Shown here piece after piece: positions 1 through 6,625 of a DNA stretch of 14,498 bases. The notes under the pieces were generated by a model. That model ran no database searches. It saw nothing but the letters and a program-made list of their open reading frames with translations, and was not told the DNA's origin. Both the position numbers and the translations under genes were made by a program. Within the stretch, counting starts at the first letter, position 1; each line of letters opens with the position of its first letter. The stretch is from positions 1 through 14,498 of the forward strand of contig JANEMG010000016.1 of assembly GCA_024511045.1 (NCBI GenBank), given 5' to 3'. This DNA comes from Gammaproteobacteria bacterium (GTDB lineage Bacteria; Pseudomonadota; Gammaproteobacteria; Methylococcales; Methylomonadaceae).

Positions 1-28
1 TGGATCCACCATAGAAATACGTAATTAT

Positions 29-43
29 TGAGAATCATTCGCA
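29..43. promoter_or_regulatory. Candidate Fur box upstream of serA
   Basis: The 15 bases TGAGAATCATTCGCA fit the 7-1-7 Fur recognition pattern (TGATAAT-N-ATTATCA) well in the left half and centre and poorly at the right end. The site lies about 50 bases upstream of the predicted serA -35, so it may serve a gene beyond the left edge of the window rather than serA. The match is by eye only, and AT-rich DNA yields such matches by chance. Confidence 0.35.
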
Positions 44-89
44 TCCACAGGGTGCGCAGCATTCAACCAGCCAAAATCAATTTTTAATT

Positions 90-118
90 TTGCATATGGC
101 TCACAAAGCTGTTAAAAT
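90..118 (+). promoter_or_regulatory. Sigma-70-type promoter of serA-serB
   Basis: A -35 TTGCAT (90-95) and a -10 TAAAAT (113-118) are separated by exactly 17 bases, in AT-rich DNA just upstream of serA. Transcription would start near 125 and give a leader of about 32 bases. The leader shows no clear Shine-Dalgarno sequence in front of the serA ATG. Otherwise nothing is seen in bases 1-156 apart from the Fur-like site near 29-43. Confidence 0.6.
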
Positions 119-156
119 AACCGGTTTTGAATCTCAATCCTTAATTTAAACTGACA

Positions 157-1740
157 ATGCATAAAATTCTTATTGCGGACAAATTAGCCGAAGCAGGAAT
201 CAATTATCTCAACGAGCAACCCGACTTTCAGGTTCATATCGATACCGGACTCGACGAGCAGCAGCTCTGCGACATCATCGGTGATTATGACGCGCTGTTG
301 ATCCGCAGCGGCACCACTGTAACAGAAAAAGTGCTGCAGGCGGGGAATAAACTGAAAGTCGTCGGCCGTGCCGGCATCGGTGTCGACAATGTCGATGTCG
401 ACGCCGCCACCGAAAGGGGCGTCATCGTCATGAACACCCCCGATGCCAATGCCACCACCACGGCGGAACTGGCCATCGCCCATATCATGTCCCTGAGCCG
501 CCATCTGCCCCAGGCGGACCGCTCCATCCGCGCCAGGAAATGGGAAAGATCCAGATTGATGGGCACCGAACTGGCCTACAAGACGCTGGCCATCTTTGGT
601 TTCGGCACCATCGGCCGGATCGTTGCGGAACGTGCGCTGGGTCTGAAAATGCATGTCATCGCCTATGATCCCTTCGTGACCGCCGAGGTGTTCGACAAGA
701 TTGGCGTGGAAAAAGTGGAACTGGACGACCTGATTGCCCGGGCCGACTATCTGACCCTGCACTGCCCGATGAATGACAAGACCCGGGGCGTGATCAATGC
801 GGAACGCATCGCGGCCATGAAAAAAGGTGCGCGCATCATCAACTGCGCGCGCGGCGGTCTGATCGATGAAGCGGCGCTTTATGAAGCCCTGAAGAGCGGC
901 CATCTGTCCGGTGCGGCGCTGGATGTCTACCAGAAGGAGCCGCCAACCGATTCCCCGTTGCTGGAGCTGGACAATATCGTCTTCACGCCGCATCTCGGTG
1001 CGTCCACCAGCGAGGCGCAGGTTGCCGTCAGCGTGGAAATCGCCCGCCAGGTGGTGACCTACCTGAGCACCGGTGAGGCGGTCAATGCCTTGAATCTGCC
1101 GAGACTGTCGGCCGAGGAACTGCACAAGTCGCAACCTTTCATGACCATGGCGCACATTCTCGGCCGCACCCTGGCGGGACTGGCCACGCAGCCCTTGGAG
1201 AGACTGGAGATAGCGCTGTTCGGCAGGGCGGCCGAAGTCGATGTGCATATCGTTTCCATCGAGGTGCTGGTAGGCGTGCTGGGCGAGCAATTGTCCATTC
1301 CGGTGAATCGTGTCAACGCCGTCAACCTGGCCAAGCGGCAGGGCATCACCCTGACCGAATCGCGCACCGAAGAGGCCTTCGACTACGTGTCCCTGATCCG
1401 GCTGACCGGGTTCTACGACGGTGAATCCCTGTCTCTGGCAGGGACCCTGCTGGGAGGCCGTCACCCGCGTCTGGTCAGCATCGATCACTATGAAATCGAG
1501 GTGGTGCCGGAAGGCACGCTGCTGATCACCCGTCATGAAGACAAGCCGGGGGTCATCGCGGCACTGGGTTCGGTACTGGGCAACGCCAATATCAATATTT
1601 CCCGCATGCAGGTGGGAGTCGCCGACGACAATCAGATGGCCATGGCGGTGATCAGCGTCTCCGCGCCGCTGCCGGATGAAGTCATGGCGGGCGTCTGCAA
1701 CATCCCGGCCGTACAGCAGGCGACGCAGGTTGTCCTGTAA
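157..1740 (+). CDS. serA: D-3-phosphoglycerate dehydrogenase, long ACT-domain form
   Basis: Oxidises 3-phosphoglycerate to 3-phosphohydroxypyruvate with NAD, the first step of serine synthesis, in the cytoplasm. The 527 residues match the long SerA type: substrate and Rossmann nucleotide domains to about residue 315, an intervening (ASB-type) domain at about 318-450, and a C-terminal ACT domain at about 454-527 that in the family senses serine. Visible are the dinucleotide motif GFGTIG (148-153) followed by D171, and the catalytic triad Arg232 (in NCARGG), Glu261 (in QKEPP) and His279 (in TPHLGAST). The ATG at 157 gives the standard N-terminus but has a weak ribosome site. A sigma-70-like promoter lies at 90-118. 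It is followed after one base by a serB-type gene, so both probably form one transcript. Serine feedback is expected from the ACT domain but not proven. Confidence 0.97.
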   Translation: MHKILIADKLAEAGINYLNEQPDFQVHIDTGLDEQQLCDIIGDYDALLIRSGTTVTEKVLQAGNKLKVVGRAGIGVDNVDVDAATERGVIVMNTPDANATTTAELAIAHIMSLSRHLPQADRSIRARKWERSRLMGTELAYKTLAIFGFGTIGRIVAERALGLKMHVIAYDPFVTAEVFDKIGVEKVELDDLIARADYLTLHCPMNDKTRGVINAERIAAMKKGARIINCARGGLIDEAALYEALKSGHLSGAALDVYQKEPPTDSPLLELDNIVFTPHLGASTSEAQVAVSVEIARQVVTYLSTGEAVNALNLPRLSAEELHKSQPFMTMAHILGRTLAGLATQPLERLEIALFGRAAEVDVHIVSIEVLVGVLGEQLSIPVNRVNAVNLAKRQGITLTESRTEEAFDYVSLIRLTGFYDGESLSLAGTLLGGRHPRLVSIDHYEIEVVPEGTLLITRHEDKPGVIAALGSVLGNANINISRMQVGVADDNQMAMAVISVSAPLPDEVMAGVCNIPAVQQATQVVL

Positions 1741-1741
1741 A

Positions 1742-2392
1742 ATGCCGCGGCCGTACAACATCGTCTGCTTCGACTGCGACAGCACGCTCAGCGAGATCGA
1801 GGGCATCGATGAGCTGGCCAGACGCAACGGCGTCGGGGAGCAGGTGGCGGAATTGACCAACATCGCCATGGATGGTCAGTTGTCTCTGGAGGCGGTGTAT
1901 GAACGCCGCCTCGCCCTGATCCAGCCCGACCGGGCGTCGATCGAATGGCTGGCCCGGCGCTACATCGAGGAACTGGTGGAGGGTGCGGTGGAAGTGGTCA
2001 GGGCATTGCAGGACAGCGGCCGGCAGGTGCATGTCATCAGCGGCGGCATACGCCAAGCCATCCTGCCGCTGCTGGCCAGACTAAGCATCGCCGAGGAGCA
2101 TCTGCATGCCGTCGAGGTCTATTTTCACGCCGACGGCAGCTATCGGGGCTTCGATGTCGATTCGCCGTTGGCGCGCAGCGGCGGCAAGGCGGAAATCTGC
2201 CGGCGGCTGAGCGATGGCGCCGATTCGCTGGTGATGATCGGTGATGGCCAGACCGATCTGGAAGCGAAGCAGGCGGGCGCCTATTTCATCGGCTTCGGCG
2301 GCGTTGTCGCCCGGCCCGCGGTGCGCCGCCAGGCAGACTGCTTCGTGCTGGAAAAAAACCTGCTGGCGGTGCTGCAGCATATTCCGGCGTAG
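1742..2392 (+). CDS. serB: Phosphoserine phosphatase, HAD superfamily
   Basis: Predicted to hydrolyse O-phosphoserine to serine, the last step of the pathway opened by the gene before it. The 216-residue product has the four HAD motifs: FDCDST (Asp11 nucleophile, Asp13), Ser100 in VISGG, Lys149 in SGGK, and GDGQTD (167-172). The segments GIDELA, RLALIQP and FIGFGG resemble the compact eukaryotic-type phosphoserine phosphatase (human PSPH, recalled from memory) more than the longer enterobacterial SerB with its extra N-terminal domain. The ATG at 1742 follows the serA stop by one base, so translation is probably coupled. An upstream in-frame start inside serA (1676) is rejected because its extra 22 residues are Arg- and Ser-rich and unlike the family. 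Phosphoserine specificity is inferred from motifs and the serA neighbour. Another HAD-IB phosphomonoesterase role is less likely. Confidence 0.9.
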   Translation: MPRPYNIVCFDCDSTLSEIEGIDELARRNGVGEQVAELTNIAMDGQLSLEAVYERRLALIQPDRASIEWLARRYIEELVEGAVEVVRALQDSGRQVHVISGGIRQAILPLLARLSIAEEHLHAVEVYFHADGSYRGFDVDSPLARSGGKAEICRRLSDGADSLVMIGDGQTDLEAKQAGAYFIGFGGVVARPAVRRQADCFVLEKNLLAVLQHIPA

Positions 2393-2445
2393 GGCAGCTG
2401 TAGGAGCGGCTTCAGCCGCGATTTCAACTCATGGCCGAGCTGCTC
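2392..2445. repeat. REP-like palindromic element between convergent genes
   Basis: The core TGTAGGAGCGGCTTCAGCCGCGA (2399-2421) has the GTAG start and GCGGC-TTCA-GCCGC hairpin seen in REP sequences of pseudomonads and relatives. An outer stem, 2392-2399 with 2438-2445 (8 pairs, one G-T), encloses it. The element sits where serA-serB and the minus-strand nitroreductase converge, a typical REP location, and may stabilise or end both transcripts. Only one copy is present here and no associated RAYT transposase gene is in the window. There is no T-run, so it is not a standard terminator. Confidence 0.6.
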
Positions 2446-2453
2446 AGCGTGTC

Positions 2454-3056
2454 TCAGAAATGGTCGTCGACGAGCACCTCCTGCAACGGCAATTGCCCGC
2501 CTCTGGGCAGCGCCGGCTGCGTGGCCTTGCCGATCACCACGAACAGGGCGATGACATGATCTTCCGGCAGGTTGATCAGTTCGCCCACCGCGTCGAAATC
2601 GAAGCCGTCCATGGGGCAGGAATCGTAGCCCATGTCCCTGGCCGCCAGCATCAGCGTCTGCGCGGCGATCCCGCAGGAGCGCATCGCCTCGTCGCGCTGC
2701 ACCTGGTCCTTGCCGCGATAATAATTGTCGATGGCCGGCACGATATAGTCCTGGACTTCCCACGGCGCATTCCGCCAGTAGCGCTGCGGCTGTTTTTCCC
2801 AGGCCTTCAGATCGGCGCAGAGCACGATCAACAGCGAGGCGTCGGTAACCTGGGCCTGCTCCCAGGCGGCCGCGCGTATCTTGCGGCGCAGTTCCTTGTC
2901 ACGCACGATCACGAAGCGCCAGTTCTGCAGGTTGAAGGCGGTGGGCGAGAGAATGGCCAGGGACAACAAATCCCTGATTTCATCCGCGGTCATGCTGTGG
3001 TTGGGATCGTACTGCTTGACCGCCCTGCGCGTCTCTATGGCCTGTCTGGTTTCCAT
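2454..3056 (-). CDS. Nitroreductase-family flavoprotein
   Basis: A 200-residue member of the FMN-dependent nitroreductase fold, a cytoplasmic family that uses NAD(P)H to reduce nitroaromatics, quinones, enals or other acceptors. Features seen are the N-terminal TRRAVKQY (9-16, phosphate-binding arginines), SPTAFNLQNWRFV (37-49, flavin site), a central PMDGFD, and VVIGKATQPALPRGGQLPL near the C-terminus, where the family binds FMN. The start at 3056 is chosen because it is preceded by GGAGG with 8 bases of spacing. In-frame starts at 3074 and 3101 lack this and would overlap the promoter. A perfect TATAAT on the minus strand (3090-3095) gives a short leader. The gene is monocistronic, facing serA-serB. 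The true substrate cannot be told from sequence, so no gene symbol is given. Confidence 0.9.
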   Translation of the reverse strand: METRQAIETRRAVKQYDPNHSMTADEIRDLLSLAILSPTAFNLQNWRFVIVRDKELRRKIRAAAWEQAQVTDASLLIVLCADLKAWEKQPQRYWRNAPWEVQDYIVPAIDNYYRGKDQVQRDEAMRSCGIAAQTLMLAARDMGYDSCPMDGFDFDAVGELINLPEDHVIALFVVIGKATQPALPRGGQLPLQEVLVDDHF

Positions 3057-3089
3057 AATCGATTCCTCCGACATGTTGAGAAAAGCGTC

Positions 3090-3095
3090 ATTATA
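3090..3095 (-). promoter_or_regulatory. -10 element of the nitroreductase gene
   Basis: On the minus strand these bases read TATAAT, a perfect sigma-70 -10, with transcription predicted near 3083, about 27 bases before the start codon. At 16 to 18 bases upstream there is no good -35 (around AATCTT), which suggests either a weak promoter or one that needs an activator. No operator is obvious. Confidence 0.5.
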
Positions 3096-3101
3096 GTGCA
3101 A

Positions 3102-3443
3102 GCGGCGTGGAAAAGATTGCTTGTCTGCTGTTGTTTTGAAGGTAGTTGACCTTGGTCGAAATACCAGCAGGCCGATTGAAGAGTCTGTCCATGTGGAATT
3201 ACGATAAAATCACGTGCTATATCTAATTTGGTGTTTTTGCATGCATGAAGAGGTTTTTGCACCGGAATTCGATTAGCTTTTGTAGTAATGTTAAAATTCC
3301 AGCAATGATGAATGCACTCCACAGGTGAAATATTTATTTTGTAATAATTCCTCATTCTCGTCCTCTTCGCCAGGAGAGGGCAATGAAATGCTGAATTATG
3401 ATGCTCGAAATGAATTGATTTGGAAATTATTTAGAGAGAGAAC
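3102..3443. other. AT-rich intergenic region upstream of yebC
   Basis: About 340 bases without a supportable gene, much more AT-rich than the coding DNA around it. It must hold the yebC promoter. Several TAAAAT or TAATAAT strings occur (near 3290 and 3341), but none has a convincing -35 at the right distance. Near the 3' end there is a hairpin (3360-3381) and a strong ribosome-site-like AGGAGAGGG (3372-3380) that is not the yebC site. No tRNA or terminator is seen. Confidence 0.6.
3360..3381 (+). other. Hairpin covering a Shine-Dalgarno-like sequence
   Basis: GTCCTCT (3360-3366) can pair with AGAGGGC (3375-3381) around an 8-base loop, giving 7 pairs of which one is G-T. The 3' arm and loop include AGGAGAGGG, a strong ribosome-site-like string 7 bases before an ATG at 3388. 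That ATG opens a 46-codon frame that overlaps the start of yebC out of frame. This may be chance, or a translated leader. Confidence 0.3.
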
Positions 3444-4193
3444 ATGGCAGGACATAGCAAGTGGGCGAACATCAAGCACCGCAAGGGTGCCCAGGATGCC
3501 AAGCGCGGCAAGATCTTCACCAAGCTGATTCGGGAAATCACCGTTGCCGCGAAGCAGGGTGGCGGCGGCGATCCGGCCAACAATCCCGCCTTGCGTTCGG
3601 CGATCGACAAGGCCTTGGGCGCCAACATGAAGCGCGATACCATCGACAACACCATCAAGAAAGCCACCGGCGCCCAGGAAGGGGTCAATTATGAAGAAGT
3701 GCGCTATGAAGGCTATGGGCCAGGCGGCACGGCGGTCATGGTCAATTGTCTGACCGACAATCGCAACCGCACCGTTGCCGAAGTGCGGCACGCCTTCACC
3801 AAGGCCGGCGGCAACCTGGGGACCGATGGCTCGGTATCCTACCTGTTCAACAAGGTGGGGATACTCAGTTATCCCGCATCGGCCGACGAAGATGCCATCA
3901 TGGAGGCGGCCCTGGAGGCGGGCGCAGAGGACGTAGTCAGCAACGATGACGGCTCCATCGACGTCGTGACCACGCCGGATTCCTATCTGTCGGTCAAGGA
4001 GGCGATGATAGCCGCAGGTTTCACGCCGGCGACCGCGGAAGTCACGATGCAGGCCAGCACCAGTACCGAGCTGAATGCCAGGGAGGCGGAGAAAATGCTG
4101 CGCCTGATCGACCGACTGGAGGATCTGGATGATGTGCAGAACGTCTATTCCAATGCCGAAATCAGTGATGAAGTTCTCGCCGAACTGGAATGA
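3444..4193 (+). CDS. yebC: YebC/PmpR family protein (TACO1 family)
   Basis: A 249-residue cytoplasmic protein of the usual family length, beginning with the hallmark MAGHSKWANIKHRKGAQD and continuing with KIFTKLIREI. Also recognisable are YEGYGPGG in the middle domain and a C-terminal region ending in NVYSNAEISDEVLAELE. The family has been described both as DNA-binding regulators (PmpR-like) and, more recently, as ribosome-associated factors that help translation of proline-rich stretches, so the label 'transcriptional regulator' should be read with caution. The ATG at 3444 is preceded by GAGAGAG. It lies upstream of ruvC in the common yebC-ruvCAB order, but a 213-base gap with its own promoter suggests ruvC can be transcribed separately. 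Confidence 0.96.
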   Translation: MAGHSKWANIKHRKGAQDAKRGKIFTKLIREITVAAKQGGGGDPANNPALRSAIDKALGANMKRDTIDNTIKKATGAQEGVNYEEVRYEGYGPGGTAVMVNCLTDNRNRTVAEVRHAFTKAGGNLGTDGSVSYLFNKVGILSYPASADEDAIMEAALEAGAEDVVSNDDGSIDVVTTPDSYLSVKEAMIAAGFTPATAEVTMQASTSTELNAREAEKMLRLIDRLEDLDDVQNVYSNAEISDEVLAELE

Positions 4194-4221
4194 TCACGTT
4201 ACTTTTCTGGGGAAAATAACT

Positions 4222-4236
4222 TGATAACGATTATTA
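4222..4236. promoter_or_regulatory. Candidate Fur box overlapping the ruvC promoter
   Basis: TGATAACGATTATTA matches the 7-1-7 Fur pattern at about 12 of 15 positions. It ends where the -35 of the extended -10 promoter (4256-4264) would lie, so a bound protein could block RNA polymerase. The region is AT-rich, and iron control of ruvCAB would be unexpected, so a chance match is quite possible. Confidence 0.3.
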
Positions 4237-4255
4237 ATAACCAGCTTTGTGCTAT

Positions 4256-4264
4256 TGTTATAAT
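4256..4264 (+). promoter_or_regulatory. Extended -10 promoter upstream of ruvC
   Basis: TGTTATAAT combines the extended -10 dinucleotide TG with a perfect TATAAT, a pattern that can work without a good -35; the bases at 4236-4241 (AATAAC) are indeed poor. Transcription would begin near 4271 and leave a leader of about 136 bases before ruvC. I find no CTG-N10-CAG LexA-type site in the 4194-4406 gap. Confidence 0.5.
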
Positions 4265-4335
4265 TGGTTCTTAGCAGTTCAATATTTCCAACAGGATTGA
4301 CCCATCGACAATCACAAGCAGAGGGACCCCAGGGA

Positions 4336-4410
4336 ATGCGATTGCCTGCAATGACAACGGAAAGGAAAAGACTGATCATGCCGGAAATCAGCCAGGCGGA
4401 ACGGTCATGA
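4336..4410 (+). CDS. Possible 24-residue leader ORF overlapping the ruvC start
   Basis: An open frame of 24 codons starts at ATG 4336, begins MRLPAMTTERKRL, and ends in a TGA that overlaps the ruvC ATG (ATGA, 4407-4410). A GAGGG lies about 10 bases upstream of its ATG. The 4-base stop-start overlap is the arrangement used elsewhere in this locus (ruvA-ruvB), so the frame could couple translation into ruvC. The peptide is not recognised and the frame is short enough to be chance. Confidence 0.2.
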   Translation: MRLPAMTTERKRLIMPEISQAERS

Positions 4411-4904
4411 ACCGCATTCTCGGCATCGATCCGGGTTCCAGAACCACCGGCTATGGCATCATCGAAGAGACCGGAAACGGCTTGAAATACATCGCCAGCG
4501 GCTGCATACAGGTGCGCGGCGAGGCGCTGCCGGAGCGGTTGAAGCAGATTTTCGATGGTGTCAGTGAAATTGTCGGGCAATTCGCACCGGACCAGCTGGC
4601 CATCGAGCAGGTATTCATGCATCGCAACGCCGATTCCGCACTGAAACTGGGACAGGCGCGCGCCGCCGCCATCTGTGCCGCGCAGGTCAGGGGGGTGCCG
4701 GTCTATGAATACGCGGCAAGGCAGGTGAAACAAGCCCTGGTCGGCAAGGGCAGCGCCGATAAGAGCCAGGTGCAGCACATGGTTAAGATTCTGTTAAGCC
4801 TGACAGGGGATATTCAGACCGATGCCGGCGATGCGCTGGGGGTCTGCCTGTGTCACGCCCATCATCAGCAGACGGCACAGCGCATGCTGCGCGCGGGAGT
4901 ATGA
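4407..4904 (+). CDS. ruvC: Holliday junction resolvase RuvC
   Basis: An endonuclease that cuts four-way DNA junctions symmetrically, together with the RuvAB branch-migration motor, during recombinational repair. At 165 residues it has the usual length and an RNase H-like fold. All four acidic catalytic residues are in place: Asp8 in GIDPGS, Glu67 in AIEQVF, and Asp139 and Asp142 in TDAGDALGVCLCH, each shifted by one from E. coli numbering. The ATG at 4407 is preceded by GGCGGA six bases away. Its stop (4902-4904) lies one base before the TTG start of ruvA, and the GGGAG at its 3' end serves as the ruvA ribosome site, so the two are translationally linked. An extended -10 promoter lies at 4256-4264. 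Confidence 0.97.
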   Translation: MNRILGIDPGSRTTGYGIIEETGNGLKYIASGCIQVRGEALPERLKQIFDGVSEIVGQFAPDQLAIEQVFMHRNADSALKLGQARAAAICAAQVRGVPVYEYAARQVKQALVGKGSADKSQVQHMVKILLSLTGDIQTDAGDALGVCLCHAHHQQTAQRMLRAGV

Positions 4905-4905
4905 T

Positions 4906-5511
4906 TTGATCGGTTTTCTACGTGGCAAGTTGCTGGCCAAGGCGCCGCCGCAGCTGCTACTGGACGTGCACGGCGTCGGCTACGAAATCGAAGCGCCGAT
5001 GACGACATTCTATGATCTGCCCCAGATAGGTGAGGAAATCAGTCTGCACACCCATCTGGTGGTGCGTGATGACGCGCATATCCTGTTTGGCTTCGGCAGT
5101 GAACAGGACAGATCCTTGTTCCGGCTGCTGATCCGGGTCAATGGCGTCGGCCCGAAAATGGCCCTGACCATCCTGTCCGGATTGAGCGCCGAAGAATTCA
5201 GCCGCTGCATCGACAACAGTGACGCGCCGGCACTGGTGCGGTTACCCGGTGTCGGCAAAAAGACCGCGGAACGGCTGATCATTGAAATGCGCGATCGTCT
5301 GCCGGGATTGCAAGACCGGACCAGCAGTGCCGAAGGGGCGGGAGGAGCCGTGGCTTCACCGCACAATCCGAAGCAGGAGGCGATCAGCGCACTGATCGCC
5401 TTGGGCTACAAGGCACAGGACGCCAACAGGATGGTGCAGAACAGTGCCGAAGAGGGCAGCAGCTGTGAAGAGATCATACGCGCGGCCTTGCAGGGGGCAG
5501 GCAGGAAATGA
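4906..5511 (+). CDS. ruvA: Holliday junction branch-migration subunit RuvA
   Basis: Binds the four-way junction as a tetramer and loads two RuvB rings. The 201-residue product starts with (M)IGFLRGKLL, matching the family N-terminus, which forces a TTG start at 4906. It is supported by GGGAG (4895-4899) six bases upstream and sits one base after the ruvC stop. An upstream in-frame ATG at 4822 would add 28 residues inside ruvC with no family likeness. Order of parts: N-terminal OB-fold (about 1-62), two helix-hairpin-helix motifs (VNGVGPKMA and LPGVGKKTAE) that contact DNA, a variable acidic and Gly/Ala linker, and a C-terminal UBA-like domain (about 155-201) that contacts RuvB. The stop overlaps the ruvB ATG by four bases. 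Confidence 0.97.
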   Translation: MIGFLRGKLLAKAPPQLLLDVHGVGYEIEAPMTTFYDLPQIGEEISLHTHLVVRDDAHILFGFGSEQDRSLFRLLIRVNGVGPKMALTILSGLSAEEFSRCIDNSDAPALVRLPGVGKKTAERLIIEMRDRLPGLQDRTSSAEGAGGAVASPHNPKQEAISALIALGYKAQDANRMVQNSAEEGSSCEEIIRAALQGAGRK

Positions 5512-6542
5512 TAGAAAGCGACCGTCTGGTCACCGCCCATGGCAGCAACGATGAGGAACGCCAGGACCGGGCCATTCGTCCGCGCAGATTGGCGGATTAT
5601 ATCGGGCAGGTGGAACTGCGCCAGCAGATGGAGATTTTCATCCAGGCCAGCAAAACCCGTCGGGAAGCGCTGGACCATGTGCTGATCTTTGGTCCGCCGG
5701 GGCTGGGCAAGACCACGCTGGCCAATATCATCGCCAATGAAATGGAGGTCAACATCCGCCATACTTCGGGTCCGGTGCTGGACAAGGCCGGTGACCTGGC
5801 GGCGCTGCTGACCAATTTGGAAGCCCATAACGTGCTGTTCATCGATGAGATTCACCGCCTGAGTCCGGTGGTCGAAGAGATGCTCTATCCGGCCATGGAA
5901 GATTACCAGATCGATATCATGATCGGTGAGGGACCGGCCGCCCGCTCCATCAAGCTGGATCTGCCGCCCTTCACGCTGGTCGGCGCAACCACCCGGGCCG
6001 GCCTGCTGACCTCGCCGCTCAGGGACCGCTTCGGCATCGTGCAGCGTCTGGAGTTCTATGCGGTCGATGAACTGGCCAGCATCGTGCGGCGCTCGGCCAG
6101 GGTGCTGGGTATTGCCCTGGACCAGGCCGGCGCCGACGAGATCGCCCGTCGCTCCCGGGGAACGCCGCGCATCGCCAATCGCCTGCTGCGCCGGGTACGG
6201 GATTATGCCGAGGTCAAGTTCGACGGCAAAATCATCGAGGACATCGCCCGGCAGGCGCTGACTCTGCTGAAGGTCGATGACAGCGGTTTCGACGCCCTGG
6301 ATCGCAAGCTGCTGAAGACCATCATCGACAATTTCGATGGCGGTCCGGTTGGTCTGGACAGTCTGGCTGCGGCGATCAGTGAGGAACGCGGCACCATAGA
6401 GGATGTGCTGGAGCCCTATTTGATCCAGCAGGGCTATATCATGCGAACGCCCAGGGGACGGGTGGCGACGCAGAGCGCCTACCTGCATTTCGGTCTGCAA
6501 GTACCGCAGACAAAGGGCGTTACCGGGGATTTGTTCAACTGA
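5508..6542 (+). CDS. ruvB: Holliday junction branch-migration ATPase RuvB
   Basis: The hexameric AAA+ motor that drives branch migration with RuvA. At 344 residues it has normal length. Seen are Walker A GPPGLGKTT (62-70), Walker B FIDEIH with Asp113 and Glu114, sensor 1 GATTRAG (159-165), the arginine-finger region LRDRFG (Arg174), and the C-terminal winged-helix DNA-binding domain ending in TPRGRVATQSAYLHFG. The ATG at 5508 overlaps the ruvA TGA (ATGA), indicating coupling. The following gene begins 83 bases downstream after a hairpin (6547-6584), so ruvCAB may end here or read through at reduced level into the tol genes. Confidence 0.98.
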   Translation: MIESDRLVTAHGSNDEERQDRAIRPRRLADYIGQVELRQQMEIFIQASKTRREALDHVLIFGPPGLGKTTLANIIANEMEVNIRHTSGPVLDKAGDLAALLTNLEAHNVLFIDEIHRLSPVVEEMLYPAMEDYQIDIMIGEGPAARSIKLDLPPFTLVGATTRAGLLTSPLRDRFGIVQRLEFYAVDELASIVRRSARVLGIALDQAGADEIARRSRGTPRIANRLLRRVRDYAEVKFDGKIIEDIARQALTLLKVDDSGFDALDRKLLKTIIDNFDGGPVGLDSLAAAISEERGTIEDVLEPYLIQQGYIMRTPRGRVATQSAYLHFGLQVPQTKGVTGDLFN

Positions 6543-6546
6543 CAGG

Positions 6547-6584
6547 GGCTTTCCATGGGGATTTGCAGTACTGCAGGGGAAGCC
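6547..6584 (+). other. Stem-loop after ruvB
   Basis: GGCTTTCC (6547-6554) pairs with GGGAAGCC (6577-6584) over 8 positions, one of them G-T, and encloses the perfect palindrome GCAGTACTGC. AAGCC at 6580-6584 can instead pair with GGCTT a few bases later. Neither form is followed by a proper T-run (only TTTATT), so at best this is a weak or partial terminator between ruvB and the lipoprotein gene. Confidence 0.3.
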
Positions 6585-6625
6585 ATAGGCTTTATTGCAT
6601 GGCCGATTGAGTGGAGTGATTGCTG

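Noticed and set aside
184..1869. 561-codon open frame on the minus strand opposite serA
   Set aside because: It lies opposite an intact, clearly recognised gene; its translation is rich in His, Arg, Gln and Gly without domain motifs, as expected from the mirror of a GC-rich coding frame.
2281..2763. 160-codon minus-strand frame overlapping the nitroreductase and serB ends
   Set aside because: Overlaps two genuine genes and has low-complexity Arg/Gly/Ala composition.
4194..4406. LexA (SOS) box upstream of ruvC
   Set aside because: No CTG-N10-CAG pattern could be found in the gap on reading it through.
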